DNA of 64,000 bases. Origin: JAAXQD01 sp963790095 (GTDB lineage: Bacteria > Desulfobacterota > Desulfobacteria > Desulfobacterales > UBA11574). The DNA lies in assembly GCA_963790095.1 (NCBI GenBank), contig CAWBNO010000005.1:25946-89945 (forward strand), written 5' to 3'. Made by a program: the position numbers and the translations under genes. Below the pieces are notes generated by a model. The model saw only the letters and a list, made by a program, of their open reading frames with translations, made no database searches and had not been told where the DNA came from. Positions 34,755 to 44,897 of the stretch are shown here, piece after piece (within the stretch, counting starts at the first letter, position 1; every line of letters begins with the position of its first letter).

Positions 34755-36883
34755 TTGGGTCCGCTTCTTTTCCGTTTTTTGGCTGATGCGATTCTCAACC
34801 CTGCGTGCAGGCCGACGCCGGCAATGGAACCGACCACCATCAAGATGCCGATGATATCGAGCCACTGGGGCCGCAGGGTCCCATGAATGTAAAGCTCTCT
34901 CGGATCAAGGGCCGGTCGGAAAGTGAGTTCGGATTCTTGGCCCAGATACAATCCCCCGATAAATTTTGTATTCGAATCCCTCACCGGTTCGGGCATAACA
35001 TCTCCGGGCACATAAGAAGCCAGTTCGATTTCACGGTTTATTCTGGACTTTTTACTGTGACAGGAGCGGCAATCCTCCATGGCAAAAGCACCTTTGGCAA
35101 CGCCGTGGCTGTGGGTGTATGGTTGAATTTCCCCTTTTATTCTTGGATTGACCACACCCACCTGCCGGAGGCGCAGGGCCACGGCAGTGACCTTCTCTGC
35201 CGTATCCAGGCGGCGTTCCACCACAGACAGATCTCCATTGTCATCCACATCCAAGGCCTTAAGGACGTCCGGGTGATAGGCGCCTTCGGGCGTTAAAAAG
35301 GCTTTTTTAATGTCTATCAGCCGCACCGGGCGTTGGGGATTGCCCTCCACCCAAAACCAGGAAACGATAATGTTGTTCGGTCCCAGACGGAATTGGCCGT
35401 CCGATTCCTCATGGAGGAGCATTACCGGCAAGTATCCTTCTATCCGGGAAGCAGGGTCGTTGACCGGACCGTCAACGCCCCTGTGTTCCACCGTCGGTTC
35501 TCCGTTGAGGTTGATGACCGTCCAATCCGTCACCCGGCGGGCCGGTGCATAAACTCTGGGTATGTGGCAGGCCGGGCAGCTCAGTTTTTCAAAGTGAAGG
35601 AGCTTATAGGGCAAAAAATCATGGACGGCCTCGGCATTGTGGCAATCCCGGCAGTTTCTCATGCTGCCGTCCAGCCGTCTGGCAACCGTTCCCTGGGCGC
35701 TGTGGCCTTTGGCAAAATTATGATCCGGCTTCAACAGGTATTGGTTGATGTCCAGTCTTCGGGCATCGAAACGCAGGTGGCGGGGTTTTAATGCCTCGGA
35801 TTCCTTTTGGATATAGTTGGGATTGTTCATGGAATAATGACAGCTGATACATTCTAACAACCGCTGGGCATGGACATCCCAGGGACGTGACAGCAGCCCC
35901 TTATCTTTAAGGTTCATTCCGGAATCGAACATCTTTTGGGGCGAAAAGATTTCTCCGGTGGTTTCCGCCGCCCAGTTTTCCAAGGAGTTTTCAAACACCA
36001 CCGGATCCGTACACCGGCAGGATTTGGCATGGCACATCCGGCAATTTTTGTCGCCGGGTTGGGCGATAATCACCATTTCCGGCCCAACCGAACCGTCGGG
36101 CTCGAATACATCTTTCAACCAGCGATATCCCCTACCAGACCGCTCTATCAGACCGGATCCCGCCAAGGTGGCGGTGGCGGCCCATTGAAACCGGCCGTTT
36201 TTAATGGCATGGATCCGCTCGACATTGTTGGGGTTTTTCAAATGACATACGAGGCAGTTCAACTCCATGAAGCCGCTGACTTTCCAGTCCCATACCCGGG
36301 GCATCCCGGAAATCGGATCGAGAATATGCGTTTCAGGGTCAACGACGCCAGATGGTTCTATTTCAGTCAGTCGCTTTTTTGAATATCGGCTAAATTCTGC
36401 CGGACCGCCGCCCACGTGCCGCGGCCCCATGGTCATCAGCCAATCTGCCGTGCCCATATCCAGCGGGGTACTTTCCCGATCACTTAAAACCCTGTAGGTT
36501 AAAGGGTTCCAGCGGCCGAACATCCCCGGTCCCATGTCCCAGGGTCTTTTGCTTCGGCTGTCACCGGGTGGGCTCATTTCGTCAAAACCTACCCGGGCGT
36601 GGTAGTTGTTTCGGGCGATATAGGCCGTATCGTGGCAGGCACCGCAAGTGGTTGCCAGGGAGAGGGGTGCGTTGGATTCCAGTACCGATGTGCCGTTTTT
36701 AGCCAGCAATCGGACCAGGGGGTGGATGCGCTCGGTGACGGACCTGGAGGTCGGTGGTGCGGGTTTAAAAGTCAGCGGCGGAAGATCGGTCCCAGCCAAC
36801 GGCGTCTCCGATGCCGGCGTCACATCGAGACACACAACCCAAAGCAACATCACACCCATCAAAAACCGCACCGCCCCTCTCAT
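34751..36883 (-). CDS. Membrane-anchored heptaheme c-type cytochrome
   Basis: 710 aa from ATG 36883. Signal peptide at 1-25; seven CXXCH sites at about 80, 200, 271, 335, 401, 426 and 595; a C-terminal membrane helix at about 670-695 (GILMVVGSIAGVGLHAG). Residues 535-546 (DVDDNGDLSVVE) match a calcium-binding EF-hand loop. Likely in the periplasm, taking electrons from cytochrome b and giving them to the octaheme protein. Both ends of the gene overlap neighbours by ATGA. I do not know a characterised match over its full length. Confidence 0.88.
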   Translation of the reverse strand: MRGAVRFLMGVMLLWVVCLDVTPASETPLAGTDLPPLTFKPAPPTSRSVTERIHPLVRLLAKNGTSVLESNAPLSLATTCGACHDTAYIARNNYHARVGFDEMSPPGDSRSKRPWDMGPGMFGRWNPLTYRVLSDRESTPLDMGTADWLMTMGPRHVGGGPAEFSRYSKKRLTEIEPSGVVDPETHILDPISGMPRVWDWKVSGFMELNCLVCHLKNPNNVERIHAIKNGRFQWAATATLAGSGLIERSGRGYRWLKDVFEPDGSVGPEMVIIAQPGDKNCRMCHAKSCRCTDPVVFENSLENWAAETTGEIFSPQKMFDSGMNLKDKGLLSRPWDVHAQRLLECISCHYSMNNPNYIQKESEALKPRHLRFDARRLDINQYLLKPDHNFAKGHSAQGTVARRLDGSMRNCRDCHNAEAVHDFLPYKLLHFEKLSCPACHIPRVYAPARRVTDWTVINLNGEPTVEHRGVDGPVNDPASRIEGYLPVMLLHEESDGQFRLGPNNIIVSWFWVEGNPQRPVRLIDIKKAFLTPEGAYHPDVLKALDVDDNGDLSVVERRLDTAEKVTAVALRLRQVGVVNPRIKGEIQPYTHSHGVAKGAFAMEDCRSCHSKKSRINREIELASYVPGDVMPEPVRDSNTKFIGGLYLGQESELTFRPALDPRELYIHGTLRPQWLDIIGILMVVGSIAGVGLHAGLRIASAKKRKRSGPK

Positions 36884-38352
36884 CGATCCACCCCGCTGTT
36901 TAACGTAACCCACCTTCTCTGGAATCTGCCACCTTCAAACGCCGGGTCGCCTTCATATCCCAGATCCTTCCAGTTCATCCGCCCGTTTTCACCGTGGCAA
37001 TCGTTACACTGCAACGCACGCTCCTTGGGCGATACCATATGGCTGAGCACCCAGAACATTTCGGTTTCCGCGAACCCCAATTTTCCGCTGAATTCAAGAC
37101 CGGTGTATGGACGGGCCAGTTCAACGGCTTTATGCCAATCAAAATCGCTCCAGTAACCGCCTTTTCCGACGGTTTTGGGTATCAGAAGATATCGGTATTT
37201 GATGTCGTAGGGCTGTTTGGCACGATGTACTTTAAACGGCCATATTTTTGCACCCGGGTCTTTAATACTGCCAAGGGGGTAATTGATGTGGGTGGTTTGC
37301 CGGGGGTCGATCCGGTCCCCTTTGATGTAGCGGTCGGAATTCCCATTGAACCAGTAATACTCCGGAACCAGGTTGCGCGCATACAAGAAACTCCCCTTTA
37401 TTTTCAAATACCGATGGGGATCAGCCCCCTGAATATCCTTGCCGGCCGTAGACCAGTCCCAGGCAATTTTTGTGGCCTCTTTTTTGGCCACCACGGGGAT
37501 GTGGCAGCTCTGGCAGGCAACAGAGCGGTAATGTGCGTTGAGGCGATCGGAAACATGCGGTGCCGGCGAATGACAATTCGTACATTGGACCCCGATGGTG
37601 TCCATGACACTGACGGATATCATCCGACCGCTGATATCGTGTTTGCGGGTACGATGACAATCGATGCACTGGAAATTGTTGCGCCCCATATGGACGTCGA
37701 TCCGCTCCACCGGTTTGGCCAAAGAACCGTCCAGATCACCGTGTTTGACGGCATTGCCGCCGCCGCCGTTGAAATGACACCAGCCGCAGTTGTCCCGGGT
37801 CGGCCTTCCAACGCTTTTCGCTGCCGCCAGCAGGTCCACCCCTTCGGCCGGGAGTCCGCTGCCGGCCTTGGTATACCCGCCGGACTGGTCATGGCAGACC
37901 AGACAGTCCACCAGTTCCTGATTGGTGAAATCGAAGGTGTCGTCCTTCCAGCCGAAGCCTGCATGGCAGACGGTACACTTGGGCCAGTTACTCTCCACGC
38001 TGATACAAAAGTTATTGATCAGGTTTCTCTTGCCGATTCGCATCGGCTTATCGTGTCCCGGGACAACGACTTCGGCGCCAAGCCAGGACCAGTGGGATGT
38101 CTCCATAACCTCCCTGCCCGAATCCGTGTGACACTCCAGGCAGGCCCGGGTAACCGCCGGACCATCGGTGAATGTGGGGGCTTTAAAGAGCTGTGAGTGG
38201 GGAGTGGGGGTCGGCTTTTTGGCCACCTGTGTCCAAGGATCGATGGGCTCTGCCCCCAACTGCATGTCGTCGTACAAGAGTAAAACAGGGGGGAAAATTA
38301 CCAGTAGAAGTGCAATGACAACTGTAAATATTTGGCGAATTTTCGAAATCAT
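36880..38352 (-). CDS. Octaheme c-type cytochrome, tetrathionate reductase (OTR) type
   Basis: 490 aa. N-terminal membrane anchor (residues 8-27) and eight CXXCH sites at about 71, 126, 150, 189, 229, 257, 280 and 449. The number and spacing, including the long gap before the last site, match octaheme tetrathionate reductase of Shewanella, where one heme is Lys-ligated and reduces tetrathionate, nitrite and hydroxylamine in vitro; its true substrate in cells is unsettled. First gene of the operon. Neighbouring YeeE/YedE and rhodanese genes point to sulfur oxyanions here. Confidence 0.87.
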   Translation of the reverse strand: MISKIRQIFTVVIALLLVIFPPVLLLYDDMQLGAEPIDPWTQVAKKPTPTPHSQLFKAPTFTDGPAVTRACLECHTDSGREVMETSHWSWLGAEVVVPGHDKPMRIGKRNLINNFCISVESNWPKCTVCHAGFGWKDDTFDFTNQELVDCLVCHDQSGGYTKAGSGLPAEGVDLLAAAKSVGRPTRDNCGWCHFNGGGGNAVKHGDLDGSLAKPVERIDVHMGRNNFQCIDCHRTRKHDISGRMISVSVMDTIGVQCTNCHSPAPHVSDRLNAHYRSVACQSCHIPVVAKKEATKIAWDWSTAGKDIQGADPHRYLKIKGSFLYARNLVPEYYWFNGNSDRYIKGDRIDPRQTTHINYPLGSIKDPGAKIWPFKVHRAKQPYDIKYRYLLIPKTVGKGGYWSDFDWHKAVELARPYTGLEFSGKLGFAETEMFWVLSHMVSPKERALQCNDCHGENGRMNWKDLGYEGDPAFEGGRFQRRWVTLNSGVDR

Positions 38353-38814
38353 CGGGTCTCCGGATTAAAGGAAAGGGCCAGAGTTTTGGAAATTAGATGA
38401 TTATACCCGCATCGAAGACAGGCAAGTGGAGCGGCGAGTGGCACCAATTTTGATAAATAAGGGAAAACAATTATAAATTTCTATGGATTACCCTAAACAA
38501 ATAAAAAATTTAGGGCTGTTCGTCAAGAAAATTCATTTTTTTTTCTTTTCCAATACCTTTTAAACCAGGGATGTACATAAGGTTACAAGTGCTCCTAAAA
38601 TGAGAGTCCTATCCAGTTTCCATCCATAAATGGCCTTTTTTGCCACCCGTTTTGCACAAAAAAATGTGCGCCCAAACCCCCTTAAAATTTTAAATCCAAT
38701 AAAATTTGAGTCCGGTTGTTGACGGAACGTCCCCCCTGACGTAAAATTGGGCAAAAAGGGTGTTTTTCAAAGTTTTCATAATCACGTGTCCTGTTTTTGA
38801 AAGGAATTGAACCC
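38353..38814. other. Divergent intergenic region with hairpin unit
   Basis: Lies between the divergent cytochrome operon and phosphorylase gene, so it holds promoters for both. GCACAAAAAAATGTGC (38653-38668) is the second half of the hairpin unit at 19995 and 23134. Otherwise A+T rich and without genes. Confidence 0.55.
38719..38747 (+). promoter_or_regulatory. Sigma-70-type promoter for glucan phosphorylase
   Basis: TTGACG at 38719-38724, 17-bp spacer, TAAAAT at 38742-38747; would give a leader of about 60 bases before the ATG at 38815. Confidence 0.55.
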
Positions 38815-40969
38815 ATGGCCTCTGAAACAGTTGAGTTTCCAAATCTCCCTGACCGCTTGAGCGGACTTGGGGAACTGGCGGACAATCTCTGGTGGAGCTG
38901 GCATCCGGGGGCACGGATGCTGTTTAAAATGCTCGACCGGCAGGCGTGGAAAGAGAGCAAACACAACCCCGACAAAATGCTCAAAGAGATGCCGGCTGGG
39001 ATTTTGGCCGCTGCCGCTGCCAACGACGATTATTTGCGAAATTACGATGTGGTGCTCTCCCAGTTTCACCGGTATCTATCGGACACATCGTGCCGATTTT
39101 TGAACCATTTCCCGTTTGATCCGGGCACCTTTGCCGTCGCTTATTTCAGCGCTGAATACGGGCTTCATCGTTCCTTGCCGTTTTACGCCGGCGGACTGGG
39201 ATTTCTGGCCGGAGACCACATCAAGGAATGCAGCGATCTGGGTGTCCCCCTGGTGGCCGTCGGTTTCATGTATCCCCAAGGATATCTCCATCAACACATT
39301 CGAGAAGACGGCTGGCAAGAAAATATTCATGAAGACATCAACAGGGATGCCGCACCGATTTCCAGGGTGCTCGACGATGAGGGGCGGCAGCTTGTGGTTC
39401 AGGTTCCCTTCATCGAGCCGGCAATCCATGTGGGGGTTTGGAAAGTAGACGTGGGTCGAATATCCCTGTATCTGCTGGATACGGATATCGAGGACAACGA
39501 TCCCTGGAACCGCGGCATATCGGCCCGTCTTTACATCGGGGATGTCGAGCAACGACTGCGCCAGGAGATCGTTCTCGGAATCGGCGGGGCCGAAGTTTTG
39601 GAAATTCTGGGGATCAAGCATCACTTGATGCATCTTAACGAAGGGCATGCCGCCTTTGCCCTTTTGGAACGGATTCGGGACCGGATGCTGGGAGGCATGG
39701 CGTATCCCGAGGCCGCCGAACAGGTGAGAAACACCACTGTTTTTACCACCCACACGCCGGTCCCGGCCGGTCATGATGTCATCCCGTTTTATTTGATGGA
39801 AAAATATTTTCATGCCTACTGGCCGGCCCTGGGATTGGATCGCGACGCCTTTCTTCAGTTGGGAATCCACCCTGAACAACCCCAGGCAGGATTTAACCTG
39901 ACGGCCTTTGCCCTCAGAATGTCGGCCTATCGCAACGGGGTCAGCAAACGGCATGGAGAAGTGTCCAGACAGATGTGGCAAAGTCTCTGGCCGGACGCAT
40001 CCAAGTCAGAGGCGTCCTATCGATCATATCACCAACGGAGTCCATGTCCCCACCTGGGTCGATCCCCGGATGAAACGTCTTTTCGATACCCATTTGGGCC
40101 CTGAATGGCTGACCGATCATGACAATCCCCTTGTCTGGGAACTGATCGACAAAATCCCGGATGAAGCGCTGTGGAGAACCCATTACTGGTTAAAGATCAA
40201 ACTCATCGATGCCATAAGGGAGCGATCCCGCCTCCGCTGGGCCGGAGATCGCGTCAGTCCGTCCATCGTGATTGCCGGTGGAACCCTGCTCGATCCTTCG
40301 GTATTGACCCTCGGCTTTGCCCGTCGTTTCGCCACCTACAAACGGGCTGAGCTGATTTTTTATGATATGGAGCGTCTGAAAAAACTTCTCAACGACCGGT
40401 GGCGGCCTATCCAGATCATCTTTGCCGGCAAGGCCCATCCTGCCGACGATCCCGGCAAGCAGATCATTCAACGGGTATTCAATGCCGCCCGTGACCCGGA
40501 AACCGGAGGGCGCATCGCCTTTGTGGAGGACTACGGGGAACAACTGGCCCAATACCTGGTTCACGGCGTGGATGTTTGGCTGAACAATCCCTTGCCGCCC
40601 ATGGAAGCCAGCGGAACCAGCGGCATGAAAGCCGCCTTGAACGGCGTCCCCCAGCTCAGTATAATGGACGGCTGGTGGATAGAGGGCTTTAACGGCAAAA
40701 ACGGCTGGTCATTCAGTCACAAAAACGTCGACGAAAACCGGGATGCCGCCGATGCCGCCGAACTCTACCGCATCCTTGAAGAAGAAGTGGTACCAATGTA
40801 TTATAAGGCATCGGATGACGGTGTTCCCCAGGACTGGGTAAACGTCATGAAAAATTCCATTAAGAGTAATGCTGCAAAATTCTCGGCCCGGCGAATGGTC
40901 AAGGAATACATCGAGAAGTTTTATGCCAAAGGCCTTGAAAGCATCTTATTGCATCAAAATGAAGGATAG
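38815..40969 (+). CDS. glgP: Alpha-glucan phosphorylase, with one frameshift in the sequence
   Basis: About 718 residues in two frames. The first (38815 to about 40013) has LADNLWWSWHPGARMLF, FSAEYGLHRSLPFYAGGLG and HLNEGHAAFALLE; the second (about 40014 to 40969) begins RPIDHITNGVHVPTWVD and has the PLP-region MEASGTSGMKAALNG. This is the short, GlgP/MalP-like phosphorylase lacking the N-terminal extension, releasing glucose-1-phosphate from glycogen. The break is at 40010-40018, where restoring a G in GAGG and a C in TCC would give EGVPIDHITNG. The start has AAAGGA upstream. Confidence 0.87.
40010..40018 (+). other. Frameshift in glgP
   Basis: The reading frame changes between GEVSRQMWQSLWP and PIDHITNGVH, both conserved. 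Short G and C runs lie at the break. Confidence 0.85.
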
Positions 40970-41322
40970 GCGCCATTTTAAAAATTACCCGAAAATGATT
41001 TTGGCGCCGTTGATATAAAGCTTTTAAAACAAAGCGGAGGGCTCATCAGGATTTAGCGGATGAAATTTGTACCTGTTTGAGTGAGACACCTCGAAGTCTC
41101 CATTAGATCAACCAGGTTTGGGCATGTTTTCCTTTACAGGCAGAAAAGATTCCGCAGAAGGAACCCTTTCCGTTGCAGATGCCCTCCGCGCCTTTTCCAT
41201 CCGAACCCTCGTCGCTGCAAAGGAATTGGACCTGAACCGTAAAATTATAACAACCATCGTTAGAGAACGTCGATCCAACTTTCTTTCCACGGACTTTATT
41301 CTTTAAACGAGGAGAATCGAAA
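40970..41322. other. 353-bp region without a convincing gene
   Basis: A 62-codon frame at 41118-41306 has no family resemblance and no good ribosome-binding site. Nothing else is seen. Confidence 0.4.
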
Positions 41323-41922
41323 ATGAGAAAAAATTCTGTTTTGATGGCCCATGTAATGATTCTGAGTATAATTTTGGGGGCAACGGCGTATGCCGGAGAA
41401 ACACCCACCCCGTTCGGGCTGACCATCGGAAAAACAACGTATGTACAAGCCCTTGAAACACTTCAGCACCGAAATTGGGACTATCAGGAATACCTAAAAA
41501 AACAACTGGAACAGATCGACAAGAGGGATCCTGCCCGGGGTAAAAACACTTTTTTGTCCGTAACGCCCAAAGATACCGAAGGGGTAAAAAACATATTGAT
41601 ATTTTTTGATGACGACTCGAAACTGGATGCCGTGATTGTCGGTATGGATCCAAAACTTTTTTATGTTATTTGGGAGATATTGGATAAAAAATATGATTTT
41701 GTGAATAAACACCTCGAGGGGGACTATTTTACATCCGACTATCCCCGGATATTGTGGCAAAAGGAAAATGTTTACATCGAGCTACAGAAAGTCAGCTCCC
41801 ACAGAGTTCGACTGGTGTATGTGGAAAAAGGACTCTATGAAAACTTCAAGGACTTCCTCCAAAAAACTTACGAACCCTACCGACGCAGAGAAGCAAAAAA
41901 AGGCTGGATGGATGATCTATAA
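41323..41922 (+). CDS. Secreted protein of unknown function
   Basis: 199 aa. Clear signal peptide (MRKNSVLMAHVMILSIILGA, cleavage near TAYA-GE). The mature part is mixed and charged, with GLTIGKTTYVQALETL near its start, a layout that recalls small periplasmic proteins with a repeated alpha/beta unit. No cysteines in the mature part. GAGGAG precedes the ATG. No family recognised. Confidence 0.75.
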   Translation: MRKNSVLMAHVMILSIILGATAYAGETPTPFGLTIGKTTYVQALETLQHRNWDYQEYLKKQLEQIDKRDPARGKNTFLSVTPKDTEGVKNILIFFDDDSKLDAVIVGMDPKLFYVIWEILDKKYDFVNKHLEGDYFTSDYPRILWQKENVYIELQKVSSHRVRLVYVEKGLYENFKDFLQKTYEPYRRREAKKGWMDDL

Positions 41923-41994
41923 ACCGGTCTTCGCAAATGGGGTGCAACACCGACTCGGGCAGGGCCACGGTTTTCCAGCACACAGGGGTGCGGC

Positions 41995-42396
41995 CTATGG
42001 GCCGGAAGGGAGGGCGGGACGGACCTTAATCACCGACTCTTTTCGGATGTGGACCGTTCCCGGCTTTGCCCCTTTGGGTTTGGTGACAAAGCGGGCGCGG
42101 GTGCAGGAAACGGCGATAACGCCGCCGGTTCTGACCTTGCTGTGATATGCAGCAATCGCCGCGGCCATTTCCAGTGTCTTCCGGTCCGGATCCCGGCCGG
42201 GTTTTGACCGTAAAATGACGTGACTGCCCGGCATACCGCGCACATGAAACCACCAGTCGTTGGGACCGGCGGTCTTGAGACTCAGTCGGTCGTTGTCCAC
42301 GTCGGTTTTGCCGGCCAACACCGTCCAGTCTCCGGGCAACGTATAGGTCCACACACTGATCGGTATGGGCGCGTATCTGTTTTCGTCTTTATTCAT
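41995..42396 (-). CDS. NFACT-R (DUF814) domain protein
   Basis: 133 aa. DNDRLSLKTAGPNDWWFHVRGMPGSHVIL is the core of the NFACT-R/DUF814 fold (residues about 34-62), found at the C-terminus of RqcH/NEMF ribosome-quality-control proteins and, as here, as short stand-alone proteins. Probably binds RNA. The N-terminus MNKDENRYAPIPISVWTYTLPG is complete. Followed by the tail of yitT. Confidence 0.8.
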   Translation of the reverse strand: MNKDENRYAPIPISVWTYTLPGDWTVLAGKTDVDNDRLSLKTAGPNDWWFHVRGMPGSHVILRSKPGRDPDRKTLEMAAAIAAYHSKVRTGGVIAVSCTRARFVTKPKGAKPGTVHIRKESVIKVRPALPSGP

Positions 42397-42494
42397 CGAT
42401 AGAAATGCGCCTCCAACCCCAGGGCAGTTTCTCCGCCACCATTAACCTATAACATTCATCGGATAAAAGTAGAAACTTTTTATTCGCCTTCGCC

Positions 42495-42820
42495 TTAATA
42501 AACCTTTCGGGTTCCATGCCGTTGCCCGATCACTTCAAGGGTGCTGTTCACCACCACAAACGCTTTCGGATCAATGCTGAAAATAACATTCTTTAGCTTG
42601 GGGAGTTCGGTCAGCGTGGTAATGGTAAAAATCACTTCTTTGGGGATGCCGCTGTATCCGCCCTGGGCTTGCAGAAACGTTACGCCCCGGTTGACCTGCT
42701 TAAAGATTTCTTCAGAAATTTCCCTATATTTATCCGAGATGACCATTGTGGACAACCGTTGGTTAAATCCCGTAAGGACCGCGTCGGTGTCTGATCTCGT
42801 TCAAAACATAATTCAAACTT
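42495..42820 (-). pseudogene. yitT C-terminal fragment (DUF2179 part)
   Basis: From about 42820 the minus strand reads NYVLNEI, then after a one-base slip near 42797 DAVLTGFNQRLSTMVISDKY, EEIFKQVNRGVTFLQAQGGYSG and IDPKAFVVVNSTLEVIG, to TAA at 42495. This is the conserved C-terminal cytosolic domain of YitT-family membrane proteins. Its N-terminal part is 960 bp upstream at 43780-44154, separated by a sigma-54 activator fragment. The gene's end overlaps an inverted piece of the 83-bp repeat. Confidence 0.7.
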
Positions 42821-42870
42821 AAAAACCGGATCCGTTTTTGGGGGTCCGGTCATTTTTGAGATGACCTCTT
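42821..42870 (-). terminator. Tandem hairpins after the sigma-54 activator
   Basis: On the minus strand, GGTCAT/ATGACC (42849-42867) is followed by ACCGGA/TCCGGT (42850 to 42825) and TTTTT, a reasonable intrinsic terminator just after the stop at 42871. Confidence 0.6.
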
Positions 42871-43779
42871 TTAAGACCCCGAGCTATCCAGGGGAATATC
42901 GTATTTTTTCATCTTTTTGTACAATAAGGTTCGGTGTATACCCAACATCCTGGCGGCTTTGGCCTTGTTGTTGTTGCTTGCTTTCAGGGCATCGTGAATG
43001 GTTTCTTTTTCCGTTCTTGCCTGCAGATCTTTTAATGACGAGGGATTCTGTTCAGAGGATTCCTTGCTGTTGCGATACAGATAAAAGGGAAGATCCTGGA
43101 GGCGGATGGTACTCCTCTCCAGAGCCGACAGGGTCCGTTCGAGCACATTGGACAATTCACGGACATTTCCCGGCCATTGGTGACGTTTAAAAGCATTTTG
43201 CGCCACCGCATCCAGTTTTACTTCAGGGATATTCGCTTCCACGGCCATTTGTTTGAGCATCCATTGGGCGATATGAATAATATCTGTTTTTCGCTCCCGA
43301 AGGGGTGGGATGTGCAAAGGGATTACGTTAAGGCGGTAGAAAAGATCTTTGCGAAAACGACCATCGACCAGCATTTGTTCGAGGTCCTGATTGGTTGCAG
43401 CGATAACCCGCAAATTCGTTCGAATGACCTTGGTTCCGCCCACCCGCTCAAACTCATAATCTTCGATGGCCCGTAGCAGTTTGGGCTGCATCTCAAGGGG
43501 CAGGTCCCCCACTTCATCCAAAAAAAGGGTGCCCTTGTGGGCCAGTTCGAACTTGCCGGGTTTGCCGCTGGATCCGGCTCCGGTAAATGCGCCCTTTTCA
43601 TACCCGAAAAGTTCCGATTCCAAAAGATTTTTGGGAATGGCCGCACAGTTTATCCGCACAAAGGGATACAGTTTGCGGGCGCTGGCATGGTGGATGGCCT
43701 GGGCAAACAGTTCTTTTCCCGTACCGCTTTCACCGGCAATCAGCACCGGAAAAATATTGGTCCGCCCGTTACGCTTCAT
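42871..43779 (-). pseudogene. Sigma-54 activator fragment (AAA+ and Fis HTH), fused in frame to yitT
   Basis: About 303 residues. Walker A GESGTGKE, the sigma-54 contact loop GYEKGAFTGA, Walker B GTLFLDEVGD, sensor RVIAATNQDLE, and the C-terminal Fis-type helix-turn-helix NNNKAKAARMLGIHRTLLYKK. All is intact except the sensory N-terminus, which is replaced by YitT membrane sequence (join near 43780). Could be a working hybrid in which a membrane domain feeds the AAA+ domain, but the matching YitT tail downstream argues for insertion of a fragment. Confidence 0.75.
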
Positions 43780-44154
43780 GATCAGTCCATTTACGAAAAA
43801 ACTGGTCAGACCGGGCCGAAGTCCGAATTTATTATTTACATATATGGCCAGAATATCCACGCCCCCCGCAGATCCTAAAGATCGAAGAACAATTCCGGCC
43901 CCCGCGCCGCAAACGACACCGCCGAATACGGCCACCAGAATGGGGTCTTCGAGGGGAACCGGAGGCGTTTTGAGGAAGGTGGCGGCCAGGGAGAAAAATG
44001 CCATCCCCAAAATAGTATACAGCATAAACCTTTTTCCAATGCTCAACCAGCCAAGGAGAATTAAAGGAATGTTGAGCAAAAAATAGGTGATGCCGACATC
44101 CACTGAAGAGAACAGATAGTGGATGATCATGGCCACACCCGACACACCGGCAAG
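43780..44154 (-). pseudogene. yitT N-terminal fragment
   Basis: About 125 residues: LAGVSGVAMIIHYLF, TYFLLNIPLILLGW, FGGVVCGAGAGIVLRSLGS, AGGVDILAIYVNNKFG, all in the order of YitT membrane proteins. The first 25-30 residues of the family are absent: the sequence upstream belongs to livK on the other strand. At the other end it runs in frame into the sigma-54 activator. Confidence 0.7.
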
Positions 44155-44156
44155 GG

Positions 44157-44884
44157 GTGGAAGAATATATGACCATTGCCTCGGATTATGAATGGGGCCG
44201 ATCCACCCAAAATAATACCGTTGAGCTTTTAAAACAAATGGCACCGGAATTAAAACTGAAAAAGGAATTCTGGCCGAGACTCGGTGAGACGCAGTTTACC
44301 TCCTATATTACGGCCATCATGGGGCAGAAACCGGACTTTGTCATCGGTTCCATCGCTTCCAAAGACAATGTTGCCTGGATAAAACAGGCAAAGGCTTACG
44401 GATTTTTCGACAAGATTCCCTACCCCGGATCCCTCATCAGTGTTTCGGAACTGATACTCCAGTCCAAAACCCTCACCCGAGGAATGGTCGGATTGTGCCG
44501 GGCCCCCTTCTTTGCGCATCTGGACGTGCCCATGATGGCGGATTTTGTTAAGAACTTTAGGGCCAAGTACAACCGGTATCCGAGCGACTGGGCCGTGATG
44601 GAATATGATGCGGTCTATGTTTTAAAGCAGGGTATCGAAAAGGCGGCCAGCATCGACTCTGAGAAGGTAAAGGACGCGCTGAAAGGCGCCACCGTCGATA
44701 CGACCCGCGGCAAGCTTTCTTTCCGTGATATTGACAATCAGTTGAGCTGCTCCTCTTATATCGGCGTGGTGGCGGATGATCCGGCGTATCCTTTCCCCAT
44801 CTACCATGATCTGGTTGGGTCAAAGGTCCGGATTCATGGCGACCTGAAGCTGAAATTCTCGAAGCCCGATCCAAAGAGAAATAA
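44157..44884 (+). pseudogene. livK-type substrate-binding protein, 5' half missing
   Basis: About 240 residues from the C-terminal lobe of a branched-chain-amino-acid-type binding protein: ASDYEWGRSTQN, FTSYITAIMGQKPDFVIG, and YDAVYVLKQGIEKA. The N-terminal half with signal peptide is absent and replaced by yitT on the opposite strand. The natural stop is probably TAA at 44882, reached after a one-base correction near 44875; as written the frame runs on into livH. Confidence 0.75.
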
Positions 44885-44897
44885 CCGAGGAAAGCAT

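Noticed and set aside
41118..41306. 62-codon plus-strand frame
   Set aside because: No family resemblance and no clear start signal.
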